16,086 nt of DNA, taken from NCBI GenBank assembly GCA_039931775.1, contig JBDTRG010000047.1:1-16086 (forward strand), given 5' to 3'. Shown here piece after piece: positions 6,450-13,836 of this stretch. Source of the DNA: CAIWHR01 sp039931775. GTDB lineage: Bacteria > Pseudomonadota > Gammaproteobacteria > Burkholderiales > Casimicrobiaceae. The notes below the pieces were generated by a model. It was not told where the DNA came from, did no database searches, and saw only the letters and a program-made list of their open reading frames with translations. Every line of letters begins with the position of its first letter. Position 1 is the stretch's first letter. A program made the translations under genes and the position numbers.

Positions 6450-6463
6450 CCCCGCTTGCGGGG
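6450..6463. other. Short GC hairpin after idnD
   Basis: CCCCG (6450-6454) and CGGGG (6459-6463) pair around a 4-base loop 16 bases after the idnD stop. There is no T-run, so it is not a classical terminator. It may slow or trim the transcript between idnD and the TRAP genes. The whole 168-base gap 6435-6602 is the longest in the plus-strand unit and could hold a second promoter. TTGCTT (6503-6508) with TACAAG (6525-6530) is the best pair I see, but it is weak. Confidence 0.3.
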
Positions 6464-6540
6464 ATGCGACCGGGGCGAATCGACACCTGAGGCCGACGCG
6501 AATTGCTTTACATGATGCAGTGGGTACAAGGAGGCCGAGT

Positions 6541-6618
6541 GTGTGCTTGATTCGACGGGCGTTCGTTCGCCCTAAATATTTCAAAACCCTCGAGGAGGAA
6601 TCATGCGTTTGCAACTGA
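6541..6618 (+). CDS. Possible 25-codon upstream ORF overlapping dctP
   Basis: AAGGAGG (6528-6534) lies 6 bases before a GTG at 6541 that opens a 25-codon frame (Val/Met-Cys-Leu-Ile-Arg-Arg...) ending in TGA at 6616-6618, just past the dctP start at 6603. The frame differs from dctP. A hairpin, GGGCG/CGCCC with a 6-base loop (6557-6572), lies inside it. A leader peptide or translational coupling is possible. The peptide is not recognisable, and chance occurrence of the GGAGG is quite possible. Confidence 0.2.
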   Translation: MCLIRRAFVRPKYFKTLEEESCVCN

Positions 6619-7580
6619 AACTGGCGCTGTTGGCGGCTGCGGCCGCCGCGATGGTCATCGGCGGTCCCGCGGCCGCGCAGCAGAAGCTGAAATGGGCGCA
6701 CGTCTACGAGACGAGCGAGCCGTACCACATCCAGTCGGTGTGGGCGGCCGAGGAAATCAAGAAGCGCAGCAACGGCAAGTTCGACATCCAGGTCTATCCG
6801 GCGAGCTCGCTCGGCAAGGAAACCGACATCAACCAGGCGATGCAGCTCGGTACGGTCGATATGATCATCAGCGGACCGTCGTTCGCGGCGCGCAGCTACC
6901 CGCGGCTCGGCATCGCCTACTACCCGTTCATCTTCCGCGACGGCGATCATCTGCTCGCCTACGCGAAGAGCGACGTATTCAAGGAGATGGTCGACGGTTA
7001 CCGGGAGAAGACCGGCATCCAGATCACCGCCTACACGTACTATGGCGCCCGCCAAACGTCGTCGAATCGCCAGTTCAACGACTGTGCGGGAATGAAGGGC
7101 CTGAAGATCCGCGTGCCCGACGTGCCCGTGTACATGGCGACCCCGAAGGCCTGCGGCGCGAATCCGACGCCCATCGCCTTTGCCGAGGTCTATCTCGCGC
7201 TGCAGAACGGCACGGTCGATGCGCAGGAAAACCCGCTGACGACCATCGAAGCCAAGAAGTTCTATGAAGTGCAGAAGTACATCATGCTGACCGGCCATAT
7301 CGTCGACGGGCTAACGACGCAGATCGCTCCGCACGTGTGGAGCAAGTTGAGCGATGCCGAGAAGAAGATGTTCACCGACGTGACGCGCGAGGCGGCGGCC
7401 AAGGCTTCGGCGGACATCAAGCGCCGCGAAGGCGAACTCGTCGAGGAGTTCAAGAAGAAGGGCCTTGCCATCGTCACGGTCGACCGCAAGAGCTTCGCCG
7501 ACGCGGTGCTCAAGAACACGCCGCTCGAGTCGATGGGCTTCGCCAAATCCGACTACGATCGCATCGTCGCGATCAAATAG
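6603..7580 (+). CDS. dctP: TRAP transporter substrate-binding protein (DctP)
   Basis: The 325-residue periplasmic protein has a Sec signal peptide: Met-Arg, a hydrophobic stretch to about 21, and likely cleavage after Ala25 in GGPAAAQQ. It shows the DctP fold signatures: INQAMQLGTVDM (76-87), MKGLKIRVP with the conserved carboxylate-binding Arg170, and ALQNGTVDAQENPL (199-212). TRAP binding proteins capture organic acids by salt-bridging the carboxylate to this Arg, and membrane partners use the sodium gradient. The neighbouring dehydratases suggest an aldonate, aldarate or uronate ligand. That is inferred, because the family does not reveal ligand from motifs alone. Cys161 and Cys184 could form a disulfide next to the binding site. 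A strong ribosome site GAGGAGGAA precedes the ATG. It heads a dctPQM set with short gaps. Confidence 0.95.
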   Translation: MRLQLKLALLAAAAAAMVIGGPAAAQQKLKWAHVYETSEPYHIQSVWAAEEIKKRSNGKFDIQVYPASSLGKETDINQAMQLGTVDMIISGPSFAARSYPRLGIAYYPFIFRDGDHLLAYAKSDVFKEMVDGYREKTGIQITAYTYYGARQTSSNRQFNDCAGMKGLKIRVPDVPVYMATPKACGANPTPIAFAEVYLALQNGTVDAQENPLTTIEAKKFYEVQKYIMLTGHIVDGLTTQIAPHVWSKLSDAEKKMFTDVTREAAAKASADIKRREGELVEEFKKKGLAIVTVDRKSFADAVLKNTPLESMGFAKSDYDRIVAIK

Positions 7581-7629
7581 TCGCGAGCGCGGCGGACCCG
7601 GCGACCACCGCGCCGCGCAAACCGTACCC

Positions 7630-8196
7630 ATGACGATCAACAGTACTGGCACCGAGGCGCCCGTCCTCGACGATTCGGGCCATTTCCACGCCAGCGACGA
7701 GCCGGTGGATCTCTCGGGCTACGGCTGGGAGGACTGGCTGACGCTCGGCGTCTTCTGGCTCCTGGCGCTCGACGTGTTCTACCAGTTCTTCACCCGGTAC
7801 GTGCTCCAGGACTCGGCGGCATGGACCGAGGAGATCGCGCGCTATCTGCTGATCGTGATCTGCTTCGTCGGCTCGTCGATGGGCGTTCGGAAGAACACCC
7901 AGATCCACGTCGAGTTCCTCTATCGATGGCTGCCGGTTCCGGTGGGCCGGGCGTTGTCGACCTTCGTCGACCTGGCGCGCGTCGCGTTCCTCGCCTATGC
8001 GGTATTCCTGACGGCGCAGCTCGTTCCGAAGATGCAGAACCTCAAGATGACCGTGGTCGACGTGCCGATGAGCTACATCTACGGGATCGTCGGCTTCGGC
8101 TTCGTCATGATGACCTTCCGAGCGATCCAGGTGACGGTCCGGCACTGGAAGCAGGGCTGGAGCGTGCTCGAGCGCCCCGGCGAGGCCGAGGCATAG
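7630..8196 (+). CDS. dctQ: TRAP transporter small permease (DctQ)
   Basis: The protein has 188 residues from the ATG at 7630. The frame is open further upstream, inside the end of dctP, but without DctQ character. After a polar N-terminal tail of about 35 residues there are four hydrophobic segments (about 37-58, 70-90, 110-132 and 148-168), as usual for DctQ. The motif SAAWTEEIARYLLIVICFVGSSMGVRKNTQIHVEF matches the conserved W-x-E-E-x-A-R and R-x-x-x-H blocks of the family. It forms the integral membrane complex with DctM, encoded 7 bases downstream. The N-terminal tail is longer than in many DctQ proteins. The ribosome site is weak, so translation may be coupled to dctP. Confidence 0.93.
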   Translation: MTINSTGTEAPVLDDSGHFHASDEPVDLSGYGWEDWLTLGVFWLLALDVFYQFFTRYVLQDSAAWTEEIARYLLIVICFVGSSMGVRKNTQIHVEFLYRWLPVPVGRALSTFVDLARVAFLAYAVFLTAQLVPKMQNLKMTVVDVPMSYIYGIVGFGFVMMTFRAIQVTVRHWKQGWSVLERPGEAEA

Positions 8197-8203
8197 GACA
8201 CCC

Positions 8204-9613
8204 ATGAACAGCATCCTTTTGGGAGGCTTCGTCGCGATGATGGCGACCGGCCTGCCGATCGCGATGGCGATGTGCGTCGCCTCGCTGCTCTACATCTGGA
8301 CCTCCGGTACGACGCCCCCGCTAACCGTGGTCCACCGCATGGTCGGCGGCGTCGACAGCTTTCCGCTCCTCGCGGTGCCGTTCTTCATCTACGCTGGCAA
8401 CCTGATGAATTCCGCCGGCATCACCAACCGGATCTACAATTTCGCCTTGGCGCTCGTCGGGTGGCTGAAGGGCGGTCTCGGCCACGTAAACGTCATCGGC
8501 AGCGTGATCTTCGCCGGCATGTCGGGGACGGCGGTCGCGGATGCGGGCGGCCTCGGCACGATCGAGATCAAGGCGATGCAGGACCACGGGTATCCGACCG
8601 AGTTCGCGGTCGGCATCACCGCGGCGTCCGCGACGCTCGGGCCGATCATCCCGCCATCGCTTCCGATGGTCATCTACGGCGTCCAGGCCAACGTGTCGAT
8701 CGGCAAGCTTTTCGCCGGCGGGTTCATTCCCGGCGCGGTGATGGCCCTCTTCATGATGATCATGGTCGGCTACTACGCGCACGTCCGCAAGTACGGCGCA
8801 GACATCGCGTTCTCGTGGCCGCGGATGGGCCGTGCGTTCCTCGAAACCGGCGCCATCGTGGTGACATCCACGATTCTGTACTTTCTCTGGTCGAACGAAA
8901 CGCTCGGCGGCATGGTGCGCTTCGGCATTCCGCTGATCGCGGTGATGGTCGCCGACAGGGTGTTCAAGTTCGAGGCGTTCATGGCGCTCCTTACCCCGGT
9001 GATCCTCATCGGTGGCATGGCGAGCGGTCTGTTCACGCCGACCGAGGCGGCGGTGGCGGCGGTCGCCTGGGCGCTCTTCCTCGGCTTCGTCTGGTACCGG
9101 ACGCTCAGCTTCAGGATGCTGGTGAAGGTTTCGATGGAAACGATCGAGACGACCGCCACGGTCCTGTTCATCGTCGCGAGCGCGTCGATCTTCGCGTGGG
9201 TGCTGACGACGACGCAGGTCACCGACGCCATCGCGCAGTGGGTGCTGTCGATCTCCGATTCGCCGTACGTCTTCCTTCTGCTCGCCAACGTCTTCCTGCT
9301 CTTCGTCGGCTGCTTCCTGGAAACGATCGCGGCCATCACCATCCTGGTTCCGGTGTTCATGCCGATCATCGCCAAGCTCGGCATCGATCCGGTTCATTTC
9401 GGGCTGATCATGGTGCTCAACCTGATGATCGGGCTGCTGACGCCTCCCGTCGGCATGGTGCTGTTCGTGCTGCAGAAGGTTGCCAGGATTTCGTTCGAGC
9501 AGACGGTGAAGGCGGTGCTGCCGTGGCTCTGGCCGCTGCTCGGAACGCTCGCCCTCATCACCTACGTTCCGCAGCTCGTGCTGTGGCTGCCCGGCGTGCT
9601 CTACCCCAAGTAG
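8204..9613 (+). CDS. dctM: TRAP transporter large permease (DctM)
   Basis: The 469-residue polytopic inner-membrane protein carries DctM hallmarks: GMSGTAVADAGGLGTI (105-120), GPIIPPSLPMVIYG (146-159), GLFTPTEAAVAA (275-286) and GLLTPPVGMVLFV (410-422). These belong to the ion-transporter superfamily scaffold that carries the sodium-coupled substrate. DctM proteins are usually about 425-430 residues long. The extra length lies mainly between about residues 213 and 258, where two additional hydrophobic stretches (AIVVTSTILYFLW and GIPLIAVMVADRVF) are inserted before the PVILIGG segment. The ATG at 8204 follows the dctQ stop by 7 bases, with AGGA overlapping that stop. Together with DctP and DctQ it makes a complete three-part TRAP system. 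Confidence 0.95.
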   Translation: MNSILLGGFVAMMATGLPIAMAMCVASLLYIWTSGTTPPLTVVHRMVGGVDSFPLLAVPFFIYAGNLMNSAGITNRIYNFALALVGWLKGGLGHVNVIGSVIFAGMSGTAVADAGGLGTIEIKAMQDHGYPTEFAVGITAASATLGPIIPPSLPMVIYGVQANVSIGKLFAGGFIPGAVMALFMMIMVGYYAHVRKYGADIAFSWPRMGRAFLETGAIVVTSTILYFLWSNETLGGMVRFGIPLIAVMVADRVFKFEAFMALLTPVILIGGMASGLFTPTEAAVAAVAWALFLGFVWYRTLSFRMLVKVSMETIETTATVLFIVASASIFAWVLTTTQVTDAIAQWVLSISDSPYVFLLLANVFLLFVGCFLETIAAITILVPVFMPIIAKLGIDPVHFGLIMVLNLMIGLLTPPVGMVLFVLQKVARISFEQTVKAVLPWLWPLLGTLALITYVPQLVLWLPGVLYPK

Positions 9614-9631
9614 ACGCCCGGCCCGACACCC

Positions 9632-10738
9632 ATGCCCGCCATCCGGTCGGTTGATATCCTGCAGGTCGACCTCGCGCCGAAGGTCGTGCGCACCGACGCG
9701 ATACAGTCGTTCGTCACGCAGGAAACCCCGATCGTGCGCATCCGCTGCGACGACGGGACCGAGGGCGTCGGCTACACGTATACGATAGGCACCGGAGGCT
9801 CGTCGGTCGTGGCGCTCCTGCGCGATCATCTTGCGCCGAAGCTCGTCGGCCGCGATCCGGATTGCATCGAGGCGATCTGGAAGGACCTCTTCTTCCACAC
9901 GCATGCGACCGCCGTCGGCGCGATCACCGCGCTGGCGCTCGCCGCGATCGACACCGCGCTGTGGGACCTGCGCTGCAGGCGTACCGGCCTGCCGCTGTGG
10001 AAGGCCGCCGGGGGCTCGAAGCCCAGGGTCCCGGTCTACACGACCGAGGGCGGGTGGCTTCACCTTTCGGCCGAAGCGCTGGTGGCGCAAACGATCGAGG
10101 CCAAGGCAAACGGTTTCCAGGGCGCCAAGCTCAAGGTCGGAAAGCCGCATGTCTCCGAGGATGTCGCGCGGATCAGGGTGGTGCGCGAGGCGGTCGGCGA
10201 CGCCTTCGAGATCATGGTCGACGCCAACCAGTGCTTCAACGTGTCGGAAGCGATCAGGCGGGCGCGGGCTTTCGAGCCGTTCGGCCTCGCCTGGCTCGAG
10301 GAGCCCTTGCCGGCCGAGGATCTCGCCGGTCATGTCGAGCTCGCGGCGCACACGGCGATCCCGATCGCCGTCGGCGAGTCGATCTACCATCCCGCGCACT
10401 TTCGCGAGTACCTCGAACGCGACGCCTGCTCGATTGTCCAAGTCGATGTTGCGCGCATCGGCGGGATTACGCCCTGGCTCAAGGTCGCGCATATCGCCGA
10501 GGCGTTCAACGTCGCCGTGTGCCCGCATTTCCTGATGGAGCTGCACGTGTCGCTGACCGCGGCGGTGCCGAACGGCGTCTGGGTAGAATACATTCCGCAG
10601 CTCGACGATCTGACGACGTCGAGGCTCGCCATACAGGACGGCTGCGCCGTCGCGCCGCTGACGCCGGGCCTCGGCATCGACTGGGATCTGGCCGCGATCG
10701 AGCGGCGGGCAATCGCGCGCGCTCGCGTGCCGGCCTGA
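9632..10738 (+). CDS. Mandelate racemase-subgroup sugar-acid dehydratase (talarate/galactarate type)
   Basis: The 368-residue enolase-superfamily protein has an N-terminal capping domain (about 1-125) and a barrel with the mandelate-racemase catalytic set: K-x-K Lys166/Lys168 (GAKLKVG), metal ligands Asp197 (VDANQ), Glu223 (WLEEPL) and Glu249 (VGES), and the Asp272/His299 dyad (IVQVDVARIGG and CPHFLMELH). The blocks PVYTTEGGWLHLS and CPHFLMELHVSL recall L-talarate/galactarate dehydratases and D-galactarolactone cycloisomerase. These enzymes abstract the proton next to a carboxylate and eliminate water to give 2-keto-3-deoxy acids. The exact substrate cannot be fixed from the sequence. It follows dctM by 18 bases with no clear ribosome site, in the TRAP operon, so its substrate is probably what the TRAP system imports. 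Confidence 0.85.
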   Translation: MPAIRSVDILQVDLAPKVVRTDAIQSFVTQETPIVRIRCDDGTEGVGYTYTIGTGGSSVVALLRDHLAPKLVGRDPDCIEAIWKDLFFHTHATAVGAITALALAAIDTALWDLRCRRTGLPLWKAAGGSKPRVPVYTTEGGWLHLSAEALVAQTIEAKANGFQGAKLKVGKPHVSEDVARIRVVREAVGDAFEIMVDANQCFNVSEAIRRARAFEPFGLAWLEEPLPAEDLAGHVELAAHTAIPIAVGESIYHPAHFREYLERDACSIVQVDVARIGGITPWLKVAHIAEAFNVAVCPHFLMELHVSLTAAVPNGVWVEYIPQLDDLTTSRLAIQDGCAVAPLTPGLGIDWDLAAIERRAIARARVPA

Positions 10739-10754
10739 ACGAGGAGTACTGAAA

Positions 10755-12278
10755 ATGCTCACACGCACATCGCTGACCATTCGCCTGCACCCGAACGACG
10801 ACGTCGTCATCGCGCGGACGCAGCTCGTCGGCGGCACGCTGCTCGCCGAGGAGAACGTGACGGTTTCGGGGCTCATCCCGCCCGGCCACAAGGTGGCGAC
10901 CAAGGCCCTCCGGGCCGGGGTGCCGGTCCGTCGCTACAACCAGATCATCGGTTTCGCGTCGCGTGACATCGCGCCGGGCGAACACGTGCATCTCAACAAC
11001 CTCGCGATGGGTGCATTCGATCGCGACTATGCGTTCGGCGCCGACGTGAAGGCGACGCGCTACGTCGATCCTCCCGCCACGTTCATGGGCATCGTGCGCG
11101 ACGATGGACGCGTCGCGACGCGCAACTACATCGGGCTCCTTTCGACAGTGAACTGCTCGGCGACCGTCGTGCGCGGCATCGCCGAAGCGTTCCGCGGAGA
11201 GGCGCTCGCGGCGTTTCCGAATGTCGATGGCGTCGTCGCGTTGACGCACGGCTCGGGTTGCGGCATGGACACGCACGGCGACGGCATGAAGCTCCTGAGG
11301 CGCACGCTGGGCGGCTACGCGCGGCACGCGAATTTCGCCGGCGTGCTGGTCGTCGGGCTGGGATGCGAGGCAAACCAGATAAGCTCGCTGTTCGGTGCCG
11401 AGAACCTGACCGAGGGCCCGCTGCTGCGCCAATTCAGCATCCAGGACACCGGCGGGACGGCGAAGACCGTCGCGCACGGCGCGGCGATCGTGCGCGAGAT
11501 GCTGCCGCATGCGAACGCGGTCCATCGGCAGCCGATGCCGGTGTCGCACATCACGGTCGGCCTCCAGTGCGGCGGATCCGACGGCTATTCCGGCATCACC
11601 GCCAACCCGGCGCTCGGCGCCGCGGTCGATCTGCTGGTGCGCCACGGCGGCACGGCGATCCTGTCGGAAACCCCCGAGATCTACGGTGCCGAGCACCTGC
11701 TCACCCGGCGTGCGGTGTCGCGCGCGGTCGGTGAAAAGCTCGTCGCGCGAATCAAGTGGTGGGAGGAGTACACGGAGCGCGAGAAAGGCGAAATGAACAA
11801 CAACCCGTCGCCGGGCAACAAGGCGGGCGGCCTCACGACCATCTTGGAGAAGTCGCTGGGCGCCGTGGCGAAGGGGGGCACGACGAACCTCGTCGACGTT
11901 TACGAATACGCGGAAAAGGTGACGGCGAAGGGATTCGTCTACATGGATACGCCGGGGTACGATCCGGTGTCCGCGACCGGGCAGGTGGCCGGCGGCGCGA
12001 ACATGATTGTGTTCACGACGGGCCGCGGTTCGGCGTACGGCTGCGCGCCGTCGCCATCGCTTAAACTTTCGACCAACACGGCGTTGTGGAACAAGCAGGA
12101 AGAGGACATCGATCTCAATTGCGGCGAAATCGCCGATGGAGCGGCGAGCGTCGACGAGATCGGCGAGGCGCTCTTTCGCCTGATGGTCGATACGGCGTCG
12201 GGCGCGAAGAGCAAGAGCGAACGGCATGGTTACGGTCAAAGCGAGTTCGTGCCCTGGTATGTGGGTGCGGTGATGTAG
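10755..12278 (+). CDS. Altronate/galactarate dehydratase family protein (UxaA/GarD)
   Basis: The 507-residue protein joins an N-terminal SAF domain (about 1-100, with IPPGHKVATK and IAPGEHVHLNNL) to the large UxaA/GarD catalytic domain (about 110-505). Family blocks include VVGLGCEANQ, QCGGSDGYSGITANPALG, ENPSPGNK-like NNPSPGNKAGGLTTILEKSLG and FTTGRGSAYG. UxaA and GarD are iron-dependent dehydratases of D-altronate and galactarate. The domain order is the full-length form. Motifs DLLVRHGGT, HLLTRRAV and the C-terminal EIGEALFRLMVDTASG lean to GarD rather than UxaA. Relatives are known to dehydrate other aldonates such as L-fuconate, L-galactonate or D-arabinonate in non-phosphorylative routes, which would fit the SDR/FAH pair on the other strand. 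GAGGAG (10741-10746) precedes the ATG. It appears to be the last gene of the TRAP operon. Confidence 0.92.
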   Translation: MLTRTSLTIRLHPNDDVVIARTQLVGGTLLAEENVTVSGLIPPGHKVATKALRAGVPVRRYNQIIGFASRDIAPGEHVHLNNLAMGAFDRDYAFGADVKATRYVDPPATFMGIVRDDGRVATRNYIGLLSTVNCSATVVRGIAEAFRGEALAAFPNVDGVVALTHGSGCGMDTHGDGMKLLRRTLGGYARHANFAGVLVVGLGCEANQISSLFGAENLTEGPLLRQFSIQDTGGTAKTVAHGAAIVREMLPHANAVHRQPMPVSHITVGLQCGGSDGYSGITANPALGAAVDLLVRHGGTAILSETPEIYGAEHLLTRRAVSRAVGEKLVARIKWWEEYTEREKGEMNNNPSPGNKAGGLTTILEKSLGAVAKGGTTNLVDVYEYAEKVTAKGFVYMDTPGYDPVSATGQVAGGANMIVFTTGRGSAYGCAPSPSLKLSTNTALWNKQEEDIDLNCGEIADGAASVDEIGEALFRLMVDTASGAKSKSERHGYGQSEFVPWYVGAVM

Positions 12279-12290
12279 TCACCCGCCCGG

Positions 12291-12319
12291 TTGACACTCC
12301 AATAGCCAGCCCTTACCCT
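12291..12319 (+). promoter_or_regulatory. Candidate sigma-70 promoter of the ABC transporter operon
   Basis: TTGACA (12291-12296), a perfect -35 consensus, is followed after 17 bases by TACCCT (12314-12319), a weak -10 matching T, A and the final T. It lies in the 106-base gap between the UxaA/GarD-type gene and the ABC binding protein, about 65 bases before the ATG at 12385. This suggests that the ABC operon starts its own transcript. No operator palindrome resembling the 4524-4540 site is visible here. Confidence 0.5.
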
Positions 12320-12384
12320 GCGGGCGATTGGAAAAACGAGGCGGCGACGCCGATAGCGGCACCATGATTCATAGGAGGAGTTCG

Positions 12385-13761
12385 ATGAAGATGATTTCCA
12401 GGCTGGGCATCGCGCTGTTCGCGACGACGGCGCTCGTCATGTCGACGCAGGCGATGGCGCAGGAAAAGCTCACCGTCTGGTGGGTCAGAGGCTTCTACAA
12501 GTCCGAAGACGAGGCGCTGTTCGCCGCCATCAAGAAGTTCGAGGACAAGACCAAGATCAAGGTCGAACTGTCGCAGTACCCGGTGCAGGATATGATTCCG
12601 AAGACGGTTGCCGCGCTCGACGCCGGCACGCCTCCCGACGTTGCTTACGCCGACGTCTACGACTTCCAGGTCGCCGGTAAATGGGCGTTCGACGGCAAGC
12701 TCGAGGACGTTTCCGACATCATCGTGCCGATGAAGGACAAGTTCCTCAAGAACACGATCGAAACCGCGTACCTCTACAACGACAAGACGAAGAAGAAAGC
12801 GTATTACGCGTTTCCGATGAAGCAGCAGACGATGCACATCCAGTACTGGAAAGACATGCTGGCCGACGCGGGATACAAGGAATCCGACATCCCGACGACC
12901 TGGAAGGCCTATTGGGACTTCTGGTGTGACAAGGTGCAGCCGGCGCACCGGACGAAGACCGGCAAGCGCACGTACGCGATCGGTCAGCCGATGGGCGTCG
13001 ATTCGAGCGACTCGTTCTACTCGTTCCTGACGTTCATGGACGCGTACAACGTCAAGCTGGTCGACGACAACGGAAAGCTCCTCGTCGACGACCCGAAGGT
13101 GCGTCAGGGCCTCATCAATGCGCTGCGCGACTACACGAGCATCCGCACGCGCGGCTGCACGCCGCCGTCGTCGACGTCGTGGAAGGATCCCGACAACAAC
13201 GTGTCGTTCCACAACAAGACGATCCTTATGACGCACAACGCGACGATCTCGATCGCTGCCAAGTGGCTCGACGACGCGAACAACGAGACGCTGACCACCG
13301 AGCAGCGCGCCCAGGCGAAGAAGAACTACTACGAGCTGATCGCCACCGCCGGATTTCCGAACAAGCCGGACGGCTCGAAGTTCGTCTACCGCGCGGCGGT
13401 CAAGCTCGGCGTGATCTTCGAGGCGTCGAAGAACAAGAAGCGCGCGAAGGAATTCGTGCAATTCATGATGCAGGACGAAAATCTGCAGCCGTACGTCGAA
13501 GGCTCGCTCGGGCGCTGGTTCCCGGTGACGAAGTCCGGCGCGCAAAGCGCGTTCTGGCAGGCGGATCCGGCCCGCAAGGCAGTGTTCAACCAGTTCGGCG
13601 CGGGTACCGTGACGTTCGAATTTACGAAGAATTACAAGTTCACGATCCTCAACAACGAGAACGTCTGGGCAAAGGCGATGAGCCGCGTCGTCAACGACAA
13701 TATCTCGGTGGAGAAGGCAACCGACGAGATGATCGCCCGCATCAAGCAGGTCGCGGGCTGA
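12385..13761 (+). CDS. Sugar ABC transporter substrate-binding protein (CUT1 type)
   Basis: The protein has 458 residues from the ATG at 12385, chosen because AGGAGG (12373-12378) is 6 bases upstream and a Sec signal peptide follows at once: Lys3, a hydrophobic core, and likely cleavage after Ala25 in STQAMAQ. An in-frame ATG at 12328 would add 19 polar residues before the signal. The mature part resembles extracellular solute-binding protein family 1: LTVWWVRGFYKSED near the start, AALDAGTPPDVAYADVYDF (76-94), KKKAYYAFPMKQQTMHIQYWKDML (136-159) with TTWKAYW (171-177), and KKRAKEFVQFMM (351-362). Such proteins deliver mono- or oligosaccharides or polyols to a MalFGK-like importer. Many aromatic residues agree with sugar stacking. 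The ligand cannot be named. Two permeases and an ATPase follow. Confidence 0.93.
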   Translation: MKMISRLGIALFATTALVMSTQAMAQEKLTVWWVRGFYKSEDEALFAAIKKFEDKTKIKVELSQYPVQDMIPKTVAALDAGTPPDVAYADVYDFQVAGKWAFDGKLEDVSDIIVPMKDKFLKNTIETAYLYNDKTKKKAYYAFPMKQQTMHIQYWKDMLADAGYKESDIPTTWKAYWDFWCDKVQPAHRTKTGKRTYAIGQPMGVDSSDSFYSFLTFMDAYNVKLVDDNGKLLVDDPKVRQGLINALRDYTSIRTRGCTPPSSTSWKDPDNNVSFHNKTILMTHNATISIAAKWLDDANNETLTTEQRAQAKKNYYELIATAGFPNKPDGSKFVYRAAVKLGVIFEASKNKKRAKEFVQFMMQDENLQPYVEGSLGRWFPVTKSGAQSAFWQADPARKAVFNQFGAGTVTFEFTKNYKFTILNNENVWAKAMSRVVNDNISVEKATDEMIARIKQVAG

Positions 13762-13776
13762 ACGCCTTCGGGTAAC

Positions 13777-13816
13777 CCGCCGGGGCCGCCGAACGCAAGT
13801 GAGGCGGCCCCGGCGG
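13777..13816 (+). terminator. Strong GC hairpin between binding protein and permease genes
   Basis: CCGCCGGGGCCGCC (13777-13790) and GGCGGCCCCGGCGG (13803-13816) are perfect reverse complements, giving a 14-bp stem with a 12-base loop 15 bases after the binding-protein stop. No T-run follows, so it is not a full intrinsic terminator. In many ABC operons a hairpin at this place protects the binding-protein mRNA 3' end or lets only part of the transcription pass on. This lets binding protein be made in excess over permease. That role is inferred from position. Confidence 0.7.
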
Positions 13817-13836
13817 CCTCCCGCTCCGCATACGTT

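Noticed and set aside
6450..6463. Rho-independent terminator after idnD
   Set aside because: The stem is only 5 bp (6 bp with a 2-base loop) and no T-run follows, so it is kept only as a weak hairpin.
8321..10903. 860-codon open frame on the minus strand, opposite dctM and the mandelate-racemase-type gene
   Set aside because: Its translation is rich in Arg, Asp, His and Gln with no domain pattern, and the plus strand carries clear family motifs throughout. Long antisense frames are common in GC-rich DNA.
10506..12239. 577-codon minus-strand frame opposite the UxaA/GarD-type gene
   Set aside because: The composition is typical of an antisense shadow (Arg/His/Val/Asp-rich) and no motif is recognisable. 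The sense strand is conserved end to end.
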